A DNA stretch of 64,000 nt from Amphibacillus sp052055485 (GCF_052055485.1 NZ_CP197171.1:1116001-1180000), one strand, 5' to 3'; shown: positions 1-9,124, numbered from the stretch's first letter. Translations and numbers: made by a program. Notes: generated from the letters alone by a model not told the origin.

Positions 1-215
1 AGCTAACGATGGCTGGGGCAAGTACAGGACAAGGAGCGGCTAATCCGCAGATGTCAATGATGTTATATATGATGCCAATTATGATTGGTGTTATGTCATT
101 GTTTTTCCCTGCAGCGCTATCATTATATTGGGTAGTCGGTAATGTATTCATGGTTATACAAACAATTTTCATTAGAAAACCGTTTAAATTCCAACAAACT
201 TCGGGAGGAAAATAA
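1..215 (+). CDS. yidC: Membrane protein insertase YidC/SpoIIIJ, C-terminal end (partial)
   Basis: The reading frame is open from the left window edge, so only the last ~70 residues are present. They contain the final membrane segment (around MMPIMIGVMSLFFPAALSLY) followed by a short basic tail, typical of the C-terminus of YidC/Oxa1/SpoIIIJ insertases, which insert and fold membrane proteins. The gene ends 2 bp before jag, the same pairing as spoIIIJ-jag in Bacillus. The upstream part, including any lipoprotein signal, lies outside the window. Whether this is the spoIIIJ or the yqjG paralogue is inferred only from the neighbourhood. Confidence 0.9.
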   Translation, partial: LTMAGASTGQGAANPQMSMMLYMMPIMIGVMSLFFPAALSLYWVVGNVFMVIQTIFIRKPFKFQQTSGGK

Positions 216-217
216 TT

Positions 218-841
218 GTGAAACAGGTAACTGCTTCTGGACAAACTGTAAACGATGCGGTCCAATCAGCGTTACAGCAACTTAACACTACAGAGGACCA
301 AGTCAATATTGAAATCATTGATGAAGGTAAAAAAGGAATGTTTGGTATTTTTGGTGCCAAACGCTCAATTGTTAAGGTAATGATCAAGGAAGATCCGATT
401 GATCAAGCAGCAAAGTACCTAGAAGAAATTGCAAAGGCATTTTCTGAAGATGTTGTTATCCATGTGACTCGTGATGAGAATAATGTAACTTTTGATTTAT
501 CAGGCAAAAAAATTGCCATGATTATTGGAAAACGTGGTCAAACTCTTAATGCCATTCAACATTTAGTACAGGTGATGTTGAATAGACATACGACAGAGTA
601 TTTCCGTATTGTTGTTGATGCAGAAGGCTATCGTGAAAGACGTGAAGAAACACTGAAACAGCTAGCAGAGCGTTTAGCTGACAAAGCAGTTAAAATCAAA
701 AAAAATGTCACATTAGAGCCGATGCCATCTTTTGAACGGAAAATTATTCATAGTATTTTACAAAATAATCCTGATGTTGAAACACATTCAGATGGTACAG
801 ATCCTAATCGTTTTGTCGTTATTAAATCAATAGTAAAATAA
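218..841 (+). CDS. jag: RNA-binding protein Jag/KhpB (EloR)
   Basis: This 207-residue protein has the three-part Jag layout: an N-terminal Jag domain (residues 1-50, with KGMFGIFGAKRS), a type II KH domain (about 75-150, with the GKRGQTLNAIQHL loop) and a C-terminal R3H domain (about 150-205). Jag/KhpB binds RNA, usually with KhpA, and affects cell elongation and division in Firmicutes. The start is a GTG at 218, two bases after the yidC stop, behind a GGAGGA ribosome binding site at 203-210. It is co-transcribed with yidC and followed by an intrinsic terminator. Confidence 0.93.
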   Translation: MKQVTASGQTVNDAVQSALQQLNTTEDQVNIEIIDEGKKGMFGIFGAKRSIVKVMIKEDPIDQAAKYLEEIAKAFSEDVVIHVTRDENNVTFDLSGKKIAMIIGKRGQTLNAIQHLVQVMLNRHTTEYFRIVVDAEGYRERREETLKQLAERLADKAVKIKKNVTLEPMPSFERKIIHSILQNNPDVETHSDGTDPNRFVVIKSIVK

Positions 842-890
842 CTTTTTAAAAGAAGTTGGGCTAAAAGTAAAGAAAGTAGTTAGTTAAAAG

Positions 891-935
891 GGCGAATGAT
901 ATTCAATAAAATTGAATGGATCATTCGTCTTTTTA
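891..935 (+). terminator. Terminator after jag
   Basis: A hairpin pairs CGAATGAT plus ATTCAAT with ATTGAAT and ATCATTCG, followed by TCTTTTTAT. It lies 50 bp after the jag stop and ends the yidC-jag transcript. Confidence 0.85.
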
Positions 936-975
936 TCATTTAACTTTTACTTACTAAATTGAAGTGTTTAGTTGT

Positions 976-1083
976 CTTGAAAAGCAATAGGTGGCGTTTC
1001 GACGGGATCGACAGATAGGTCGATAGACCAAAAAACCTGTTAAATGACCTGCCAGTCCCTGCTTTTTTTTATTGCTTTTCAAG
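976..1083 (+). other. 14-bp inverted repeat enclosing a tmRNA-5'-end-like stretch
   Basis: Perfect 14-bp arms (976-989 and 1070-1083) enclose 80 bp. The first 30 bp inside (about 989-1022) read like the 5' end of ssrA (tmRNA), with a GGCGTTT start and CGACAG before a TCGA. The rest of a tmRNA (tag reading frame, 3' acceptor half) is absent. It may be a small hairpin RNA, a remnant or chance similarity. Confidence 0.3.
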
Positions 1084-1126
1084 TTAGTACAAGTCATGCC
1101 TCAGGGAAAATTGCCATATCTTACTC

Positions 1127-1341
1127 TGTGGATATTGTTATTATATAATGTTTAAAAAAATTTTATTTTGTATCAATCTTCTTTTCAGAAATATCATAAA
1201 AGTTGTTCCATGTTAATAAGTAGTTTTTCAAATTCAAATCTTATCCACTTGTTGATAAGATTTGAATTTTCTTATATTGCTTTTTTGTTAACATGTGAAT
1301 AAAAATAGTTAAGTTTTATGTGTATTCTATAATGTGGATAA
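1127..1341. other. DnaA-box-like cluster between jag and mnmE
   Basis: There is one perfect DnaA box on the minus strand (1333-1341, TGTGGATAA) and three one-mismatch versions: 1127-1135 (TGTGGATAT), 1241-1249 (TTATCCACT) and 1250-1258 (TGTTGATAA). The middle two sit in a perfect 15-bp inverted repeat (1231-1245 / 1254-1268), so part of the signal may instead be a hairpin. The stretch is AT-rich. The main oriC would be expected upstream, beyond rnpA/rpmH. Confidence 0.4.
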
Positions 1342-1486
1342 ATAGTGAGGGAAGTGGAAAAGTTGGATAGTATAAATACGTTTCATTTTTCTTTTTTTTA
1401 TGATACTCTATAACGTTAGTGAAACTAATTATTTTACTAAATTTTCTTTTACATTAAGATCAAATAAAAACTCAGCAAATATTTTC

Positions 1487-1540
1487 GATGGGACGAGTAA
1501 CCGCAGTCCCAAATCACTAAGATGGGACGAGTAACCGCAG
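1487..1540 (+). repeat. Dispersed repeat family A, two copies in tandem
   Basis: The 20-mer GATGGGACGAGTAACCGCAG occurs at 1487-1506 and again at 1521-1540. The same unit is found at 30025 on this strand and, inverted, at 13634 and 30204. The rest of the 842-1717 gap holds the jag terminator, the 976-1083 hairpin, the DnaA-box-like cluster and no convincing gene. Confidence 0.8.
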
Positions 1541-1717
1541 CAAGGAATACGATGGAGCATTCGTGTCGCAGGAATGTGCTGTGCTGGTTCTGCGTCCTAG
1601 GAAAAGTAGATATTTTAAAGCCTTAAGTAAAAGAAAACTAATATACTTTTATTTAAAAATGAGTAAAAGCATGTTTTTCTAATAAATAGAGTCAATTTAA
1701 TGTTGGAGGTGACGAAA

Positions 1718-3094
1718 ATGGATTTCGATACAATTGCGGCTATATCAACACCGCTTGGAGAAGGAGCGATTGCGATTGTTCGTTTAAGTGGGGACCAAGC
1801 TTTAACAATCACAAATAAGATTTTTTCAGGCCGAGATTTATCAAAGGTAAATTCTCATACCATTCATTATGGTAAAATTATTGATTCGGAAACAAACGAA
1901 ATGATTGAAGAGGTTATGGTAAATGTGATGAAGGCTCCAAAAACATTTACTCGAGAAGATGTTGTTGAAATTAATTGTCATGGTGGGTTAGCATCTGTTA
2001 ATCGATTGTTAGAACTAGTGTTGCAATTAGGTGCACGATTAGCCGAGCCAGGTGAGTTCACGAAGCGAGCTTTTTTAAATGGTAGAATTGATTTATCCCA
2101 AGCCGAAGCGGTAATGGATCTAATTCGAGCAAAAACAGATCGAGCGATGGATGTGGCTATTCAACAACTTGATGGCAGATTATCAAAATTGATTCAACGC
2201 TTGCGTCAAGATTTAATTGAAACGGTTGCCCATGTTGAAGTTAATATAGATTACCCAGAATATGATGATGTTGAGGAAATGACCCAAACAGTATTATTGG
2301 AAAAAACAACCGCTGTTTATCATGAAATAGAAAAGCTATTATCAATGGCTAAGCAAGGGAAGATACTAAGAGAGGGCATTTCGACCGCGATTATTGGCAA
2401 GCCTAATGTTGGTAAATCCTCACTCATGAATGCTCTTGTTCAAGAAAATAAGGCGATTGTTACTGATATACCTGGAACAACACGTGATATAATTGAAGAG
2501 TACGTTAATATTCGTGGTGTCCCACTTCGACTTGTTGACACAGCAGGTATTCGTGAAACAGAAGATATCATTGAAAAAATAGGAGTAGAACGATCGCGTC
2601 AAGTTTTAAAAGAAGCTGATTTAATTTTACTTGTATTAAATAATAATGAACCATTGTCTGAGCAGGATTATCAATTACTGGAGTTAGTCAATGATTTAGA
2701 GCTGATTGTCTTAATAAATAAAACAGATCTTCCAACTAAGCTTGACCAAACTAAAGTCAAGCAGTTAGTGAAAAATCATCCCGTTATTTCGACTTCATTA
2801 ATTGAAGAAGAAGGAATTGATGATCTAGAAGAGGCGATTGCAAATATATTTTTCTCAGGACAATTAGAAGCAGATGATTTATCTTATGTTTCTAATGTTC
2901 GTCATATTCAGTTACTAAAGCAGGCATTGACTGCACTTGATGATGCGAGAGGAGCAATTAATGCAGGTATGCCAATGGACCTTATCCAGATTGATGTCAC
3001 TAGGACTTGGCAAATTCTTGGGGAAATTATCGGCGATACTGTTCAAGATAGTTTAATTGATCAACTGTTTGCACAATTTTGTTTAGGGAAATAA
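1718..3094 (+). CDS. mnmE: tRNA modification GTPase MnmE
   Basis: MnmE (TrmE/ThdF) works with MnmG to place the carboxymethylaminomethyl group on the wobble uridine of certain tRNAs. The 458-residue protein has an N-terminal folate-binding domain, a helical domain, and a GTPase domain with the P-loop GKPNVGKSS near residue 226 and the DTAG switch. It ends in CLGK, a variant of the family's CIGK with the catalytic cysteine kept. The ATG at 1718 is preferred over the in-frame ATG at 1700 because GGAGGTG (1705-1711) is correctly spaced only from 1718. mnmG follows 33 bp later, as in other Bacilli. Confidence 0.97.
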   Translation: MDFDTIAAISTPLGEGAIAIVRLSGDQALTITNKIFSGRDLSKVNSHTIHYGKIIDSETNEMIEEVMVNVMKAPKTFTREDVVEINCHGGLASVNRLLELVLQLGARLAEPGEFTKRAFLNGRIDLSQAEAVMDLIRAKTDRAMDVAIQQLDGRLSKLIQRLRQDLIETVAHVEVNIDYPEYDDVEEMTQTVLLEKTTAVYHEIEKLLSMAKQGKILREGISTAIIGKPNVGKSSLMNALVQENKAIVTDIPGTTRDIIEEYVNIRGVPLRLVDTAGIRETEDIIEKIGVERSRQVLKEADLILLVLNNNEPLSEQDYQLLELVNDLELIVLINKTDLPTKLDQTKVKQLVKNHPVISTSLIEEEGIDDLEEAIANIFFSGQLEADDLSYVSNVRHIQLLKQALTALDDARGAINAGMPMDLIQIDVTRTWQILGEIIGDTVQDSLIDQLFAQFCLGK

Positions 3095-3127
3095 AATATT
3101 ATATTTTTTAGTTAAGGAGTGAAAAAA

Positions 3128-5011
3128 ATGATATATGATGCAGGTCATTATGATGTTATTGTCATCGGTTCTGGACATGCTGGTGTTGAAGCTGCTAACT
3201 CAGCCGTTAAACGTGGTGCCAAAACCTTAATGTTGACCTTAAATTTAGACATGATTGCCTTTATGCCATGTAATCCATCAATTGGAGGACCTGCAAAAGG
3301 AGTGGTCGTCAGAGAAATTGATGCACTCGGAGGTTTAATGGGTAAAGTTATTGATAAAACTTATATTCAAATGCGTATGTTAAATACCAGAAAAGGACCA
3401 GCAGTAAGAGCCCTACGAGCTCAAGCAGATAAGCCTCTATATGTTCAAGAAATGAAACATCAACTTGAATTATTAGACGATTTAACCATTCGCCAAGCTA
3501 TGGTTGAGAAGCTAATTGTGGAAGATGGCGTTTGTCAAGGTGTGATTACTGAAACAAAAGCTGCTTATTATGCGAAATCAGTCATCATCACCACAGGTAC
3601 TTTTATGCGTGGTAGTGTGATTCTAGGTGATATTTCTTATCAAAGTGGTCCCAACAACCAACGACCGTCGGTTAAACTGTCAGAGAATCTAGAAGAGTTA
3701 GGGTTCAAGCTAGTTCGATTTAAAACAGGGACACCACCAAGAGTCAATTCAAAAACAATTGATTACACAAAAACAGAGATTCAACCTGGTGATGAAAATC
3801 CAAGTCACTTTTCATATGAAACAAAAGAACAGCTAATCGAGCAAATACCATGTTGGTTAACCTATACAAATGAAAATACACATCAATTGATTGATGATAA
3901 TTTAAATCTCTCTCCAATGTATTCTGGTATGATCAAAGGAACTGGTCCACGATATTGCCCGTCAATTGAAGATAAAGTGGTTCGTTTTCATGATAAACCA
4001 CGTCACCAAATATTTTTGGAACCAGAAGGGCGCAAAACAGAGGAAGTTTATGTTCAAGGTCTTTCAACTTCACTGCCTGAATTTGTCCAAGAGAAAATGG
4101 TGCGAACTATTGATGGACTGGAAAAAGCAGAAATTATGCGTTCTGGCTATGCGATTGAATATGATGCGGTAGTCCCCACTCAGTTGTGGCCTACTTTAGA
4201 AGTTAAAAATATTAGTGGTTTATTTACAGCAGGTCAAATTAATGGAACATCGGGTTATGAAGAAGCTGCTGGACAAGGATTAATGGCAGGAATTAATGCT
4301 GCTGCTCATGCATTAGAACTGGAAACTTTAATTTTAGATCGTTCGCAAGCTTATATTGGGGTACTCATTGATGATTTAGTAACGAAAGGAACGAGTGAAC
4401 CCTATCGATTATTAACTTCACGAGCTGAATATCGTTTGCTGTTACGCCATGATAATGCTGATTTAAGATTAACAGAAATCGGTTACCAAATCGGGTTAGT
4501 TGATCAGTCACGTTATCAAGTTTTTCAAGAAAAGCTAACTTTGATTAAAGAAGAGCAAGAAAGGTTAAAGAAAGCAACGATTAAACCGTCCGAAGCTTTA
4601 AATGAAGTTTTAAAACAAGTCGGTGGAAGTAGCTTAAAAGAACCCATCAAAGCATTAGACTTTATGAAAAGACCAGAAGTAGATTATCAAATTATTAATC
4701 AATTTGCTCCGGCGCCAATTGAAAAACCAGCCGATGTTATTGAACAAATTGAAATACAAGCTAAATACCAAGGTTATATTGAAAAGTCAATGCAACAAGT
4801 TGAGCGAATGAAGAAGATGGAGGAGAAAAGTATACCAGAAAATATTGATTATGATGCTATAACTGGAATAGCAACTGAAGCTAAACACAGATTAAAAAAG
4901 GTTCAGCCATTATCAGTTGGTCAAGCTTCTCGAATTTCAGGGGTAAATCCCGCTGATATTTCTATTTTGCTTGTTTATATTGAGCAGGGTCAAATTGCAA
5001 AAACAATCTGA
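3128..5011 (+). CDS. mnmG: tRNA uridine-5-carboxymethylaminomethyl modification enzyme MnmG
   Basis: This is the FAD-dependent partner of MnmE (GidA). The N-terminal dinucleotide-binding motif GSGHAGVEAA, the CNPSIGGPAKG loop and the TSRAEYRLLLRHDNAD segment are family hallmarks. Length (627 residues) is normal. A GTG at 3119 is also in frame but overlaps the AAGGAG ribosome binding site, so the ATG at 3128 is the likely start. The gene lies between mnmE and rsmG in the usual order. rsmG starts 41 bp downstream and is probably co-transcribed. Confidence 0.97.
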   Translation: MIYDAGHYDVIVIGSGHAGVEAANSAVKRGAKTLMLTLNLDMIAFMPCNPSIGGPAKGVVVREIDALGGLMGKVIDKTYIQMRMLNTRKGPAVRALRAQADKPLYVQEMKHQLELLDDLTIRQAMVEKLIVEDGVCQGVITETKAAYYAKSVIITTGTFMRGSVILGDISYQSGPNNQRPSVKLSENLEELGFKLVRFKTGTPPRVNSKTIDYTKTEIQPGDENPSHFSYETKEQLIEQIPCWLTYTNENTHQLIDDNLNLSPMYSGMIKGTGPRYCPSIEDKVVRFHDKPRHQIFLEPEGRKTEEVYVQGLSTSLPEFVQEKMVRTIDGLEKAEIMRSGYAIEYDAVVPTQLWPTLEVKNISGLFTAGQINGTSGYEEAAGQGLMAGINAAAHALELETLILDRSQAYIGVLIDDLVTKGTSEPYRLLTSRAEYRLLLRHDNADLRLTEIGYQIGLVDQSRYQVFQEKLTLIKEEQERLKKATIKPSEALNEVLKQVGGSSLKEPIKALDFMKRPEVDYQIINQFAPAPIEKPADVIEQIEIQAKYQGYIEKSMQQVERMKKMEEKSIPENIDYDAITGIATEAKHRLKKVQPLSVGQASRISGVNPADISILLVYIEQGQIAKTI

Positions 5012-5052
5012 TGGTTTAAAGAACAATAAGGATTTAGGGAAAGGAAGTCACT

Positions 5053-5769
5053 ATGAAGCTTGAACATTTTGTCGAAAAGCTTAAAGAAAAGGGCATAGCG
5101 TTATCTGAAGATCAAATTAATCAATTTGAAATCTATTTTAAAACTTTAGTTGAATGGAATGAAAAAATGAACTTAACAGCTATTACAGAGCAATCTGAGG
5201 TTTATTTAAAACATTTTTATGATTCGATTACTGCAAGTTTTTATCTAGATTTAAGTAAGCCATTAACCATTTGTGATGTAGGAGCTGGGGCTGGCTTTCC
5301 TAGTCTGCCATTAAAAATTTGTTTTCCGCATATGAAGGTGACGATTGTAGACTCGTTAAAAAAGCGAATTACTTTTTTAAATCATTTGGCGTCAGAGTTA
5401 GGATTAACTGAGGTTACTTTTTATCATGATCGTGCAGAGTCATTTGCCCGAAATAAAAACTTTCGACAACAATTTGATCTTGTTACTGCTAGGGCAGTGG
5501 CAAAAATGACTGTTTTAAGTGAATTATGCCTTCCTTTAGTGAAGACAAATGGGAAATTTATTGCTTTAAAAGGTCCCAATGCTCAAATTGAACTGAAAGA
5601 AGCCGATCATGCGATTAAATTATTAGGTGGCGAATTGGAAGATTTATATCCAATTAATTTGCCCGGTGATCAAGGAGAGCGCCATATTATTATCATTAAT
5701 AAGATTAAAACAACACCAAAAAAATACCCGAGAAAACCAGGGATGCCGAATAAATTACCTTTAATATAA
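5053..5769 (+). CDS. rsmG: 16S rRNA (guanine527-N7)-methyltransferase RsmG
   Basis: RsmG (GidB) methylates G527 of 16S rRNA using S-adenosylmethionine. The 238-residue protein has the SAM-binding motif CDVGAGAGFPSLPLKI near residue 75, the ARAV segment that follows motif IV, and the basic C-terminal tail (KKYPRKPGMPNKLPL) characteristic of the family. A GGAAG ribosome binding site precedes the ATG. It is the last gene of the mnmE-mnmG-rsmG run and is followed by an intrinsic terminator. Confidence 0.96.
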   Translation: MKLEHFVEKLKEKGIALSEDQINQFEIYFKTLVEWNEKMNLTAITEQSEVYLKHFYDSITASFYLDLSKPLTICDVGAGAGFPSLPLKICFPHMKVTIVDSLKKRITFLNHLASELGLTEVTFYHDRAESFARNKNFRQQFDLVTARAVAKMTVLSELCLPLVKTNGKFIALKGPNAQIELKEADHAIKLLGGELEDLYPINLPGDQGERHIIIINKIKTTPKKYPRKPGMPNKLPLI

Positions 5770-5774
5770 CCATT

Positions 5775-5806
5775 AAATCCACTCAGGGAGCTGAGTGGAT
5801 TTTTAA
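5775..5806 (+). terminator. Terminator after rsmG
   Basis: The stem AATCCACTCAG/CTGAGTGGATT with a GGAG loop and a trailing T-tract lies just after the rsmG stop. Confidence 0.9.
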
Positions 5807-6364
5807 CTACTTTCTAAAAAATAATCTTATCTAGTTAAAAGAAAGCCATTAACCATAGGAATTTTAAAAATGATAACAGCCAAATTTTAATAATTATGAT
5901 ATAATAAGAACATACATTCTTATATAAGACAGGAACTGTGTGGGATGATTTAACAAATATCGAGTAGTAAAGCTTCATGGGTGTTTGGTTGATAGTAAAA
6001 ACCCCATTTATCTACAAAATTTTAGTAAGCCATCATTTTTTAAAATAATGGTGAAGCAATTCACTTAAGAGAATATAACTAAAAGGTATGACTAATAAAT
6101 GGTGTTTCAAATAACGATTATTGTAAGAATTGAGTCGAACTTTCATATACAGCACTTTGAATTTCTATCTATTCTGTAAGGAGGGTTAGACAATTAGTTA
6201 ATTTACGATAAATTTTGATAATCTTTATGATATTAAAGGAATTTATGATAGAATGGTAGAAGTATATTATTAGTCATAACTCCTTTATTAAACGAAGAAA
6301 AGTTTAACTAAATGTTTCACGTGAAACATTTAATGCTCTTATTCATGAAAATTAAATAGAGAAA
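5807..6364. other. Long gap upstream of noc with small hairpins
   Basis: No convincing gene is visible here. Two moderate hairpins are seen: ATGGG-TGTTT with AAAAACCCCAT near 5979-6010, and one around CCATCATTTT near 6033-6052. Several -10-like AT boxes occur. The parS palindrome at 6309-6332 lies at the noc end. This could be a long noc leader or a decayed gene. Confidence 0.4.
6309..6332. promoter_or_regulatory. parS site 1
   Basis: The perfect palindrome TGTTTCACGTGAAACA (6313-6328) matches the Bacillus parS consensus bound by Spo0J/ParB, and the symmetry extends to 24 bp. It lies just upstream of noc, close to soj-spo0J. Confidence 0.92.
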
Positions 6365-7249
6365 TTGAAAGAAAAGGTGGTGTTTATTATATTACCTCCA
6401 TTTAGTCGGATATTTGGTATCGGTGATAAAGAAGAACCGATGGAAGAAGAATCGTATAGTCAAGATGAGGTTGTACAAATTTCACTTAATGAAATTACAC
6501 CAAACCGGTATCAGCCTCGGACCATTTTTAATCAAGAGAAAATTTTAGAGTTAGCCCAGACTATACATACTCACGGAATGATCCAACCGATTGTTGTTAG
6601 AGAGATCGACGATTCAGATAAAAAATATGAAATCATAGCCGGGGAACGTCGTTATCGGGCAGTAACGGACTTAGGTTGGGAGACAGTCCCTGCAATTATA
6701 CGCCAGATGAATGATAAGGAAACAGCATCTGTTGCACTAATAGAAAACCTACAACGTGAGGAACTTACAGTTATTGAAGAGGCAAAGGCATATGAAAGAC
6801 TTTTAAATATCCATGAGCTCACTCAAGAAGCTTTAGCTCAGAGACTTGGGAAAAGCCAATCGACAATTGCCAATAAACTTAGATTATTAAAGCTTCCAGA
6901 AGCCGTTCAAACAGCAATTTTAAACAAATCGATTACGGAACGCCATGCCAGAGCATTAATTATTTTAAAAGATGAGGAAAAGCAAGCAGCACTCTTAACT
7001 GAAATTATAAATAAACATTTGAATGTCAAACAAACAGAAGCAAGAATTGAAAAAATCCTTTCAGCAGAACCGAAAAAGAAAAAACCGAAACTAAAAGGAT
7101 TTAATAAAGATATGCGGATTGCAATGAATACTATTCGACAGTCGCTTAATATGGTATCTGATACAGGTGTAGACTTAGAGACTGAGGAGCAGGACCTAGA
7201 AGAATACTATCAAATTACAATAAAAATTGCGAAGAATAAAAAGAATTAA
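6365..7249 (+). CDS. noc: Nucleoid occlusion protein Noc
   Basis: This is a ParB-family DNA-binding protein that binds Noc sites and keeps the division septum away from the nucleoid. It has a short N-terminal membrane-targeting peptide (PPFSRIFGIG), the ParB/Srx domain with ITPNRYQPR and GERRYRA, and a helix-turn-helix region (LTQEALAQRLGKSQSTIANKL). Its position before soj-spo0J matches Bacillus noc. The start is uncertain. The only upstream canonical codons are TTG 6365 and GTG 6377/6380, but the best ribosome binding site (AAGGTGG, 6374-6380) and alignment to the family N-terminus point to a non-standard ATT/ATA start at 6386/6389. A perfect Noc target lies at 43779. Confidence 0.9.
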   Translation: MKEKVVFIILPPFSRIFGIGDKEEPMEEESYSQDEVVQISLNEITPNRYQPRTIFNQEKILELAQTIHTHGMIQPIVVREIDDSDKKYEIIAGERRYRAVTDLGWETVPAIIRQMNDKETASVALIENLQREELTVIEEAKAYERLLNIHELTQEALAQRLGKSQSTIANKLRLLKLPEAVQTAILNKSITERHARALIILKDEEKQAALLTEIINKHLNVKQTEARIEKILSAEPKKKKPKLKGFNKDMRIAMNTIRQSLNMVSDTGVDLETEEQDLEEYYQITIKIAKNKKN

Positions 7250-7257
7250 TACTTTAG

Positions 7258-7292
7258 AACCTATCTTTTTTGCTAAGATAGGTTTTTATTTA
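7258..7292 (+). terminator. Terminator after noc
   Basis: The stem AACCTATCTT/AAGATAGGTT is followed by TTTATTTA, directly after the noc stop. It separates noc from soj. Confidence 0.85.
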
Positions 7293-7431
7293 TCACAAAA
7301 GGGAAGTGATTTGACTAGGACAAATTACGTAAATCTATCAATATTAGAGAATAACATTTTAATAACGATGTTTATTTTTAAAAAAAGTGATAGAATAGAA
7401 AAGAAGAGTTTTTAATTAGGTAGGTGACATG

Positions 7432-8205
7432 ATGGGAAAAGTAATCGCCGTAACAAATCAAAAGGGCGGTGTAGGAAAAACAACCTCAGCAGTTAATTTG
7501 AGTGCAGGATTAGCGCATTTAGGAAATAAAACATTATTAGTAGATATTGATCCACAAGGTAACGCTACAAGTGGAATCGGTATTAATAAAGCAGATATTG
7601 ATCAATGTATTTATAATGTCTTGATTGAAGATTTAACAACCGAAGATGTATCTGTTTCGTCAAATATTCCTAATTTAGATGTCATACCAGCTACGATACA
7701 ATTGGCTGGTGCAGAGATTGAATTAGTACCAACAATATCAAGAGAAGTAAGACTAAAAAAGGCTTTAGAACCATCAATTGATCAATATGATTACATTATT
7801 ATTGACTGTCCACCATCATTAGGACTTCTAACGCTTAATTCATTAACAGCCGCTGATAGTGTTATTATTCCAGTTCAATGTGAGTATTATGCATTGGAAG
7901 GTTTAAGCCAACTATTAAACACCGTTAGATTGGTTCAAAAACATCTAAATAAACAATTGAAAATTGAAGGTGTCTTACTGACAATGCTTGATGCTCGAAC
8001 TAATTTAGGTTTACAAGTTATTGAGGAAGTCAAAAAGTACTTTCAAGATAAAGTTTATAAATCGATCATTCCAAGAAATGTTCGTTTAGGGGAAGCACCA
8101 AGCTATGGTCAACCAATTATTACTTATGATTCAAAATCAAAAGGTGCTGAAGTTTATCTTGAGTTAGCGAAGGAAGTGATTGCCAATGGCGAGAGGGTTA
8201 GGTAA
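7432..8205 (+). CDS. soj: Chromosome-partitioning ATPase Soj/ParA
   Basis: This 257-residue ParA-type ATPase shows the deviant Walker A NQKGGVGKTT at the N-terminus, a Walker A' region (VDIDPQGNATSG) and DCPPSLG. With Spo0J it drives origin segregation and regulates DnaA activity. Two adjacent ATGs exist (7429, 7432). The second is chosen because it gives better spacing to AGGTG (7422-7426) and the family start MGKVIAVTNQ. spo0J overlaps its 3' end by 20 bp, so the two are translationally coupled. Confidence 0.96.
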   Translation: MGKVIAVTNQKGGVGKTTSAVNLSAGLAHLGNKTLLVDIDPQGNATSGIGINKADIDQCIYNVLIEDLTTEDVSVSSNIPNLDVIPATIQLAGAEIELVPTISREVRLKKALEPSIDQYDYIIIDCPPSLGLLTLNSLTAADSVIIPVQCEYYALEGLSQLLNTVRLVQKHLNKQLKIEGVLLTMLDARTNLGLQVIEEVKKYFQDKVYKSIIPRNVRLGEAPSYGQPIITYDSKSKGAEVYLELAKEVIANGERVR

Positions 8206-9031
8206 AGGAATTAATGCTTTTTTTCCTGAATTAGATCAGCAGGAAGAAGATTTAGAGCAAGTTATCGAGTTAGACATATCTAGTTGTCGACCAAACCCAT
8301 ATCAACCACGGAAGACCTTTCAAGTTGAAGCAATTGAAGAATTGAAGAATTCGATTTTAGAACATGGCATTATCCAGCCTTTGCTTGTTAGACAAGCGAT
8401 TAAAGGTTATGAAATCATTGCAGGTGAACGTCGTTTCCGAGCAGCTAAAGAAGCAGGTTTAGAAACCATTCCTGTTATTGTTAAAGAATTGAATGATCAG
8501 AAGATGATGGAGTTAGCTCTTCTGGAGAATTTACAACGTGAAAATTTAACACCAATTGAAGAAGCTCAAGCATATGTTAATTTAATGAAATCATATGAAT
8601 TAACACAAGAGGATTTATCCAAGAAACTCGGTAAAAGCAGACCACATATTGCTAATCAAGTTAGATTACTGCAATTACCTGCACAAGTAACAGCGATGAT
8701 TAATAATGGTGAATTATCGATGGGACATGGTCGTGCACTATTGGGATTAAAGGAAAAGGATAAACTAACAAGTGTTATTCAAAAAATAACGAAAGAAAAT
8801 TTAAATGTTAGACAAGTTGAGTTGCTTATTCAACAATTAAATGATCATAAACCTCAAACGACAAAGCGTAAAGAAAAGAAAGATCTATTTATTACAGAAC
8901 ATGAAAACAGATTACGTGATTTTTTAGGAACGAGTGTTAAGATTCAAAGAGGTAAGAAAAAAGGGAAGATTGAAATTGAATTTTTCAATAACGAAGACCT
9001 TGATCGAATCATTGAAATGTTAAAGAAATAG
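8186..9031 (+). CDS. spo0J: Chromosome-partitioning protein Spo0J/ParB
   Basis: This is ParB, the CTP-dependent clamp that loads on parS and recruits SMC. The 281-residue protein begins MARGLGKGINAFFPE, has the ParB nuclease-like fold with NPYQPR and GERRFRAA, the helix-turn-helix LTQEDLSKKLGKSRPHIANQ, and a C-terminal dimerization region. The ATG at 8186 lies inside soj with AAGGAAGTG upstream. Three parS-like sites in the window (6313, 9211, 13735) are its expected targets. The nearest, 180 bp after its stop, is embedded in a 34-bp palindrome. Confidence 0.96.
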   Translation: MARGLGKGINAFFPELDQQEEDLEQVIELDISSCRPNPYQPRKTFQVEAIEELKNSILEHGIIQPLLVRQAIKGYEIIAGERRFRAAKEAGLETIPVIVKELNDQKMMELALLENLQRENLTPIEEAQAYVNLMKSYELTQEDLSKKLGKSRPHIANQVRLLQLPAQVTAMINNGELSMGHGRALLGLKEKDKLTSVIQKITKENLNVRQVELLIQQLNDHKPQTTKRKEKKDLFITEHENRLRDFLGTSVKIQRGKKKGKIEIEFFNNEDLDRIIEMLKK

Positions 9032-9098
9032 TAAGCCGTTTAATGATCATGGATTTAATCTTATTACTGGATTTATCACAGATAACCGTCCGTAAAAC

Positions 9099-9124
9099 TC
9101 CCACTGATTGAAGTTTCGTTTTAT
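9099..9124 (+). repeat. Dispersed repeat family B
   Basis: The unit around CCACTGATTGAAGTTTCG recurs inverted at 13558-13583 (identical over 26 bp), direct at 63615-63640 (two differences) and, degenerate and inverted, at 16495-16515. Confidence 0.8.

Noticed and set aside
7227..7415. Frame of 62 codons between noc and soj
   Set aside because: It starts inside noc, crosses the noc terminator and has no family resemblance.
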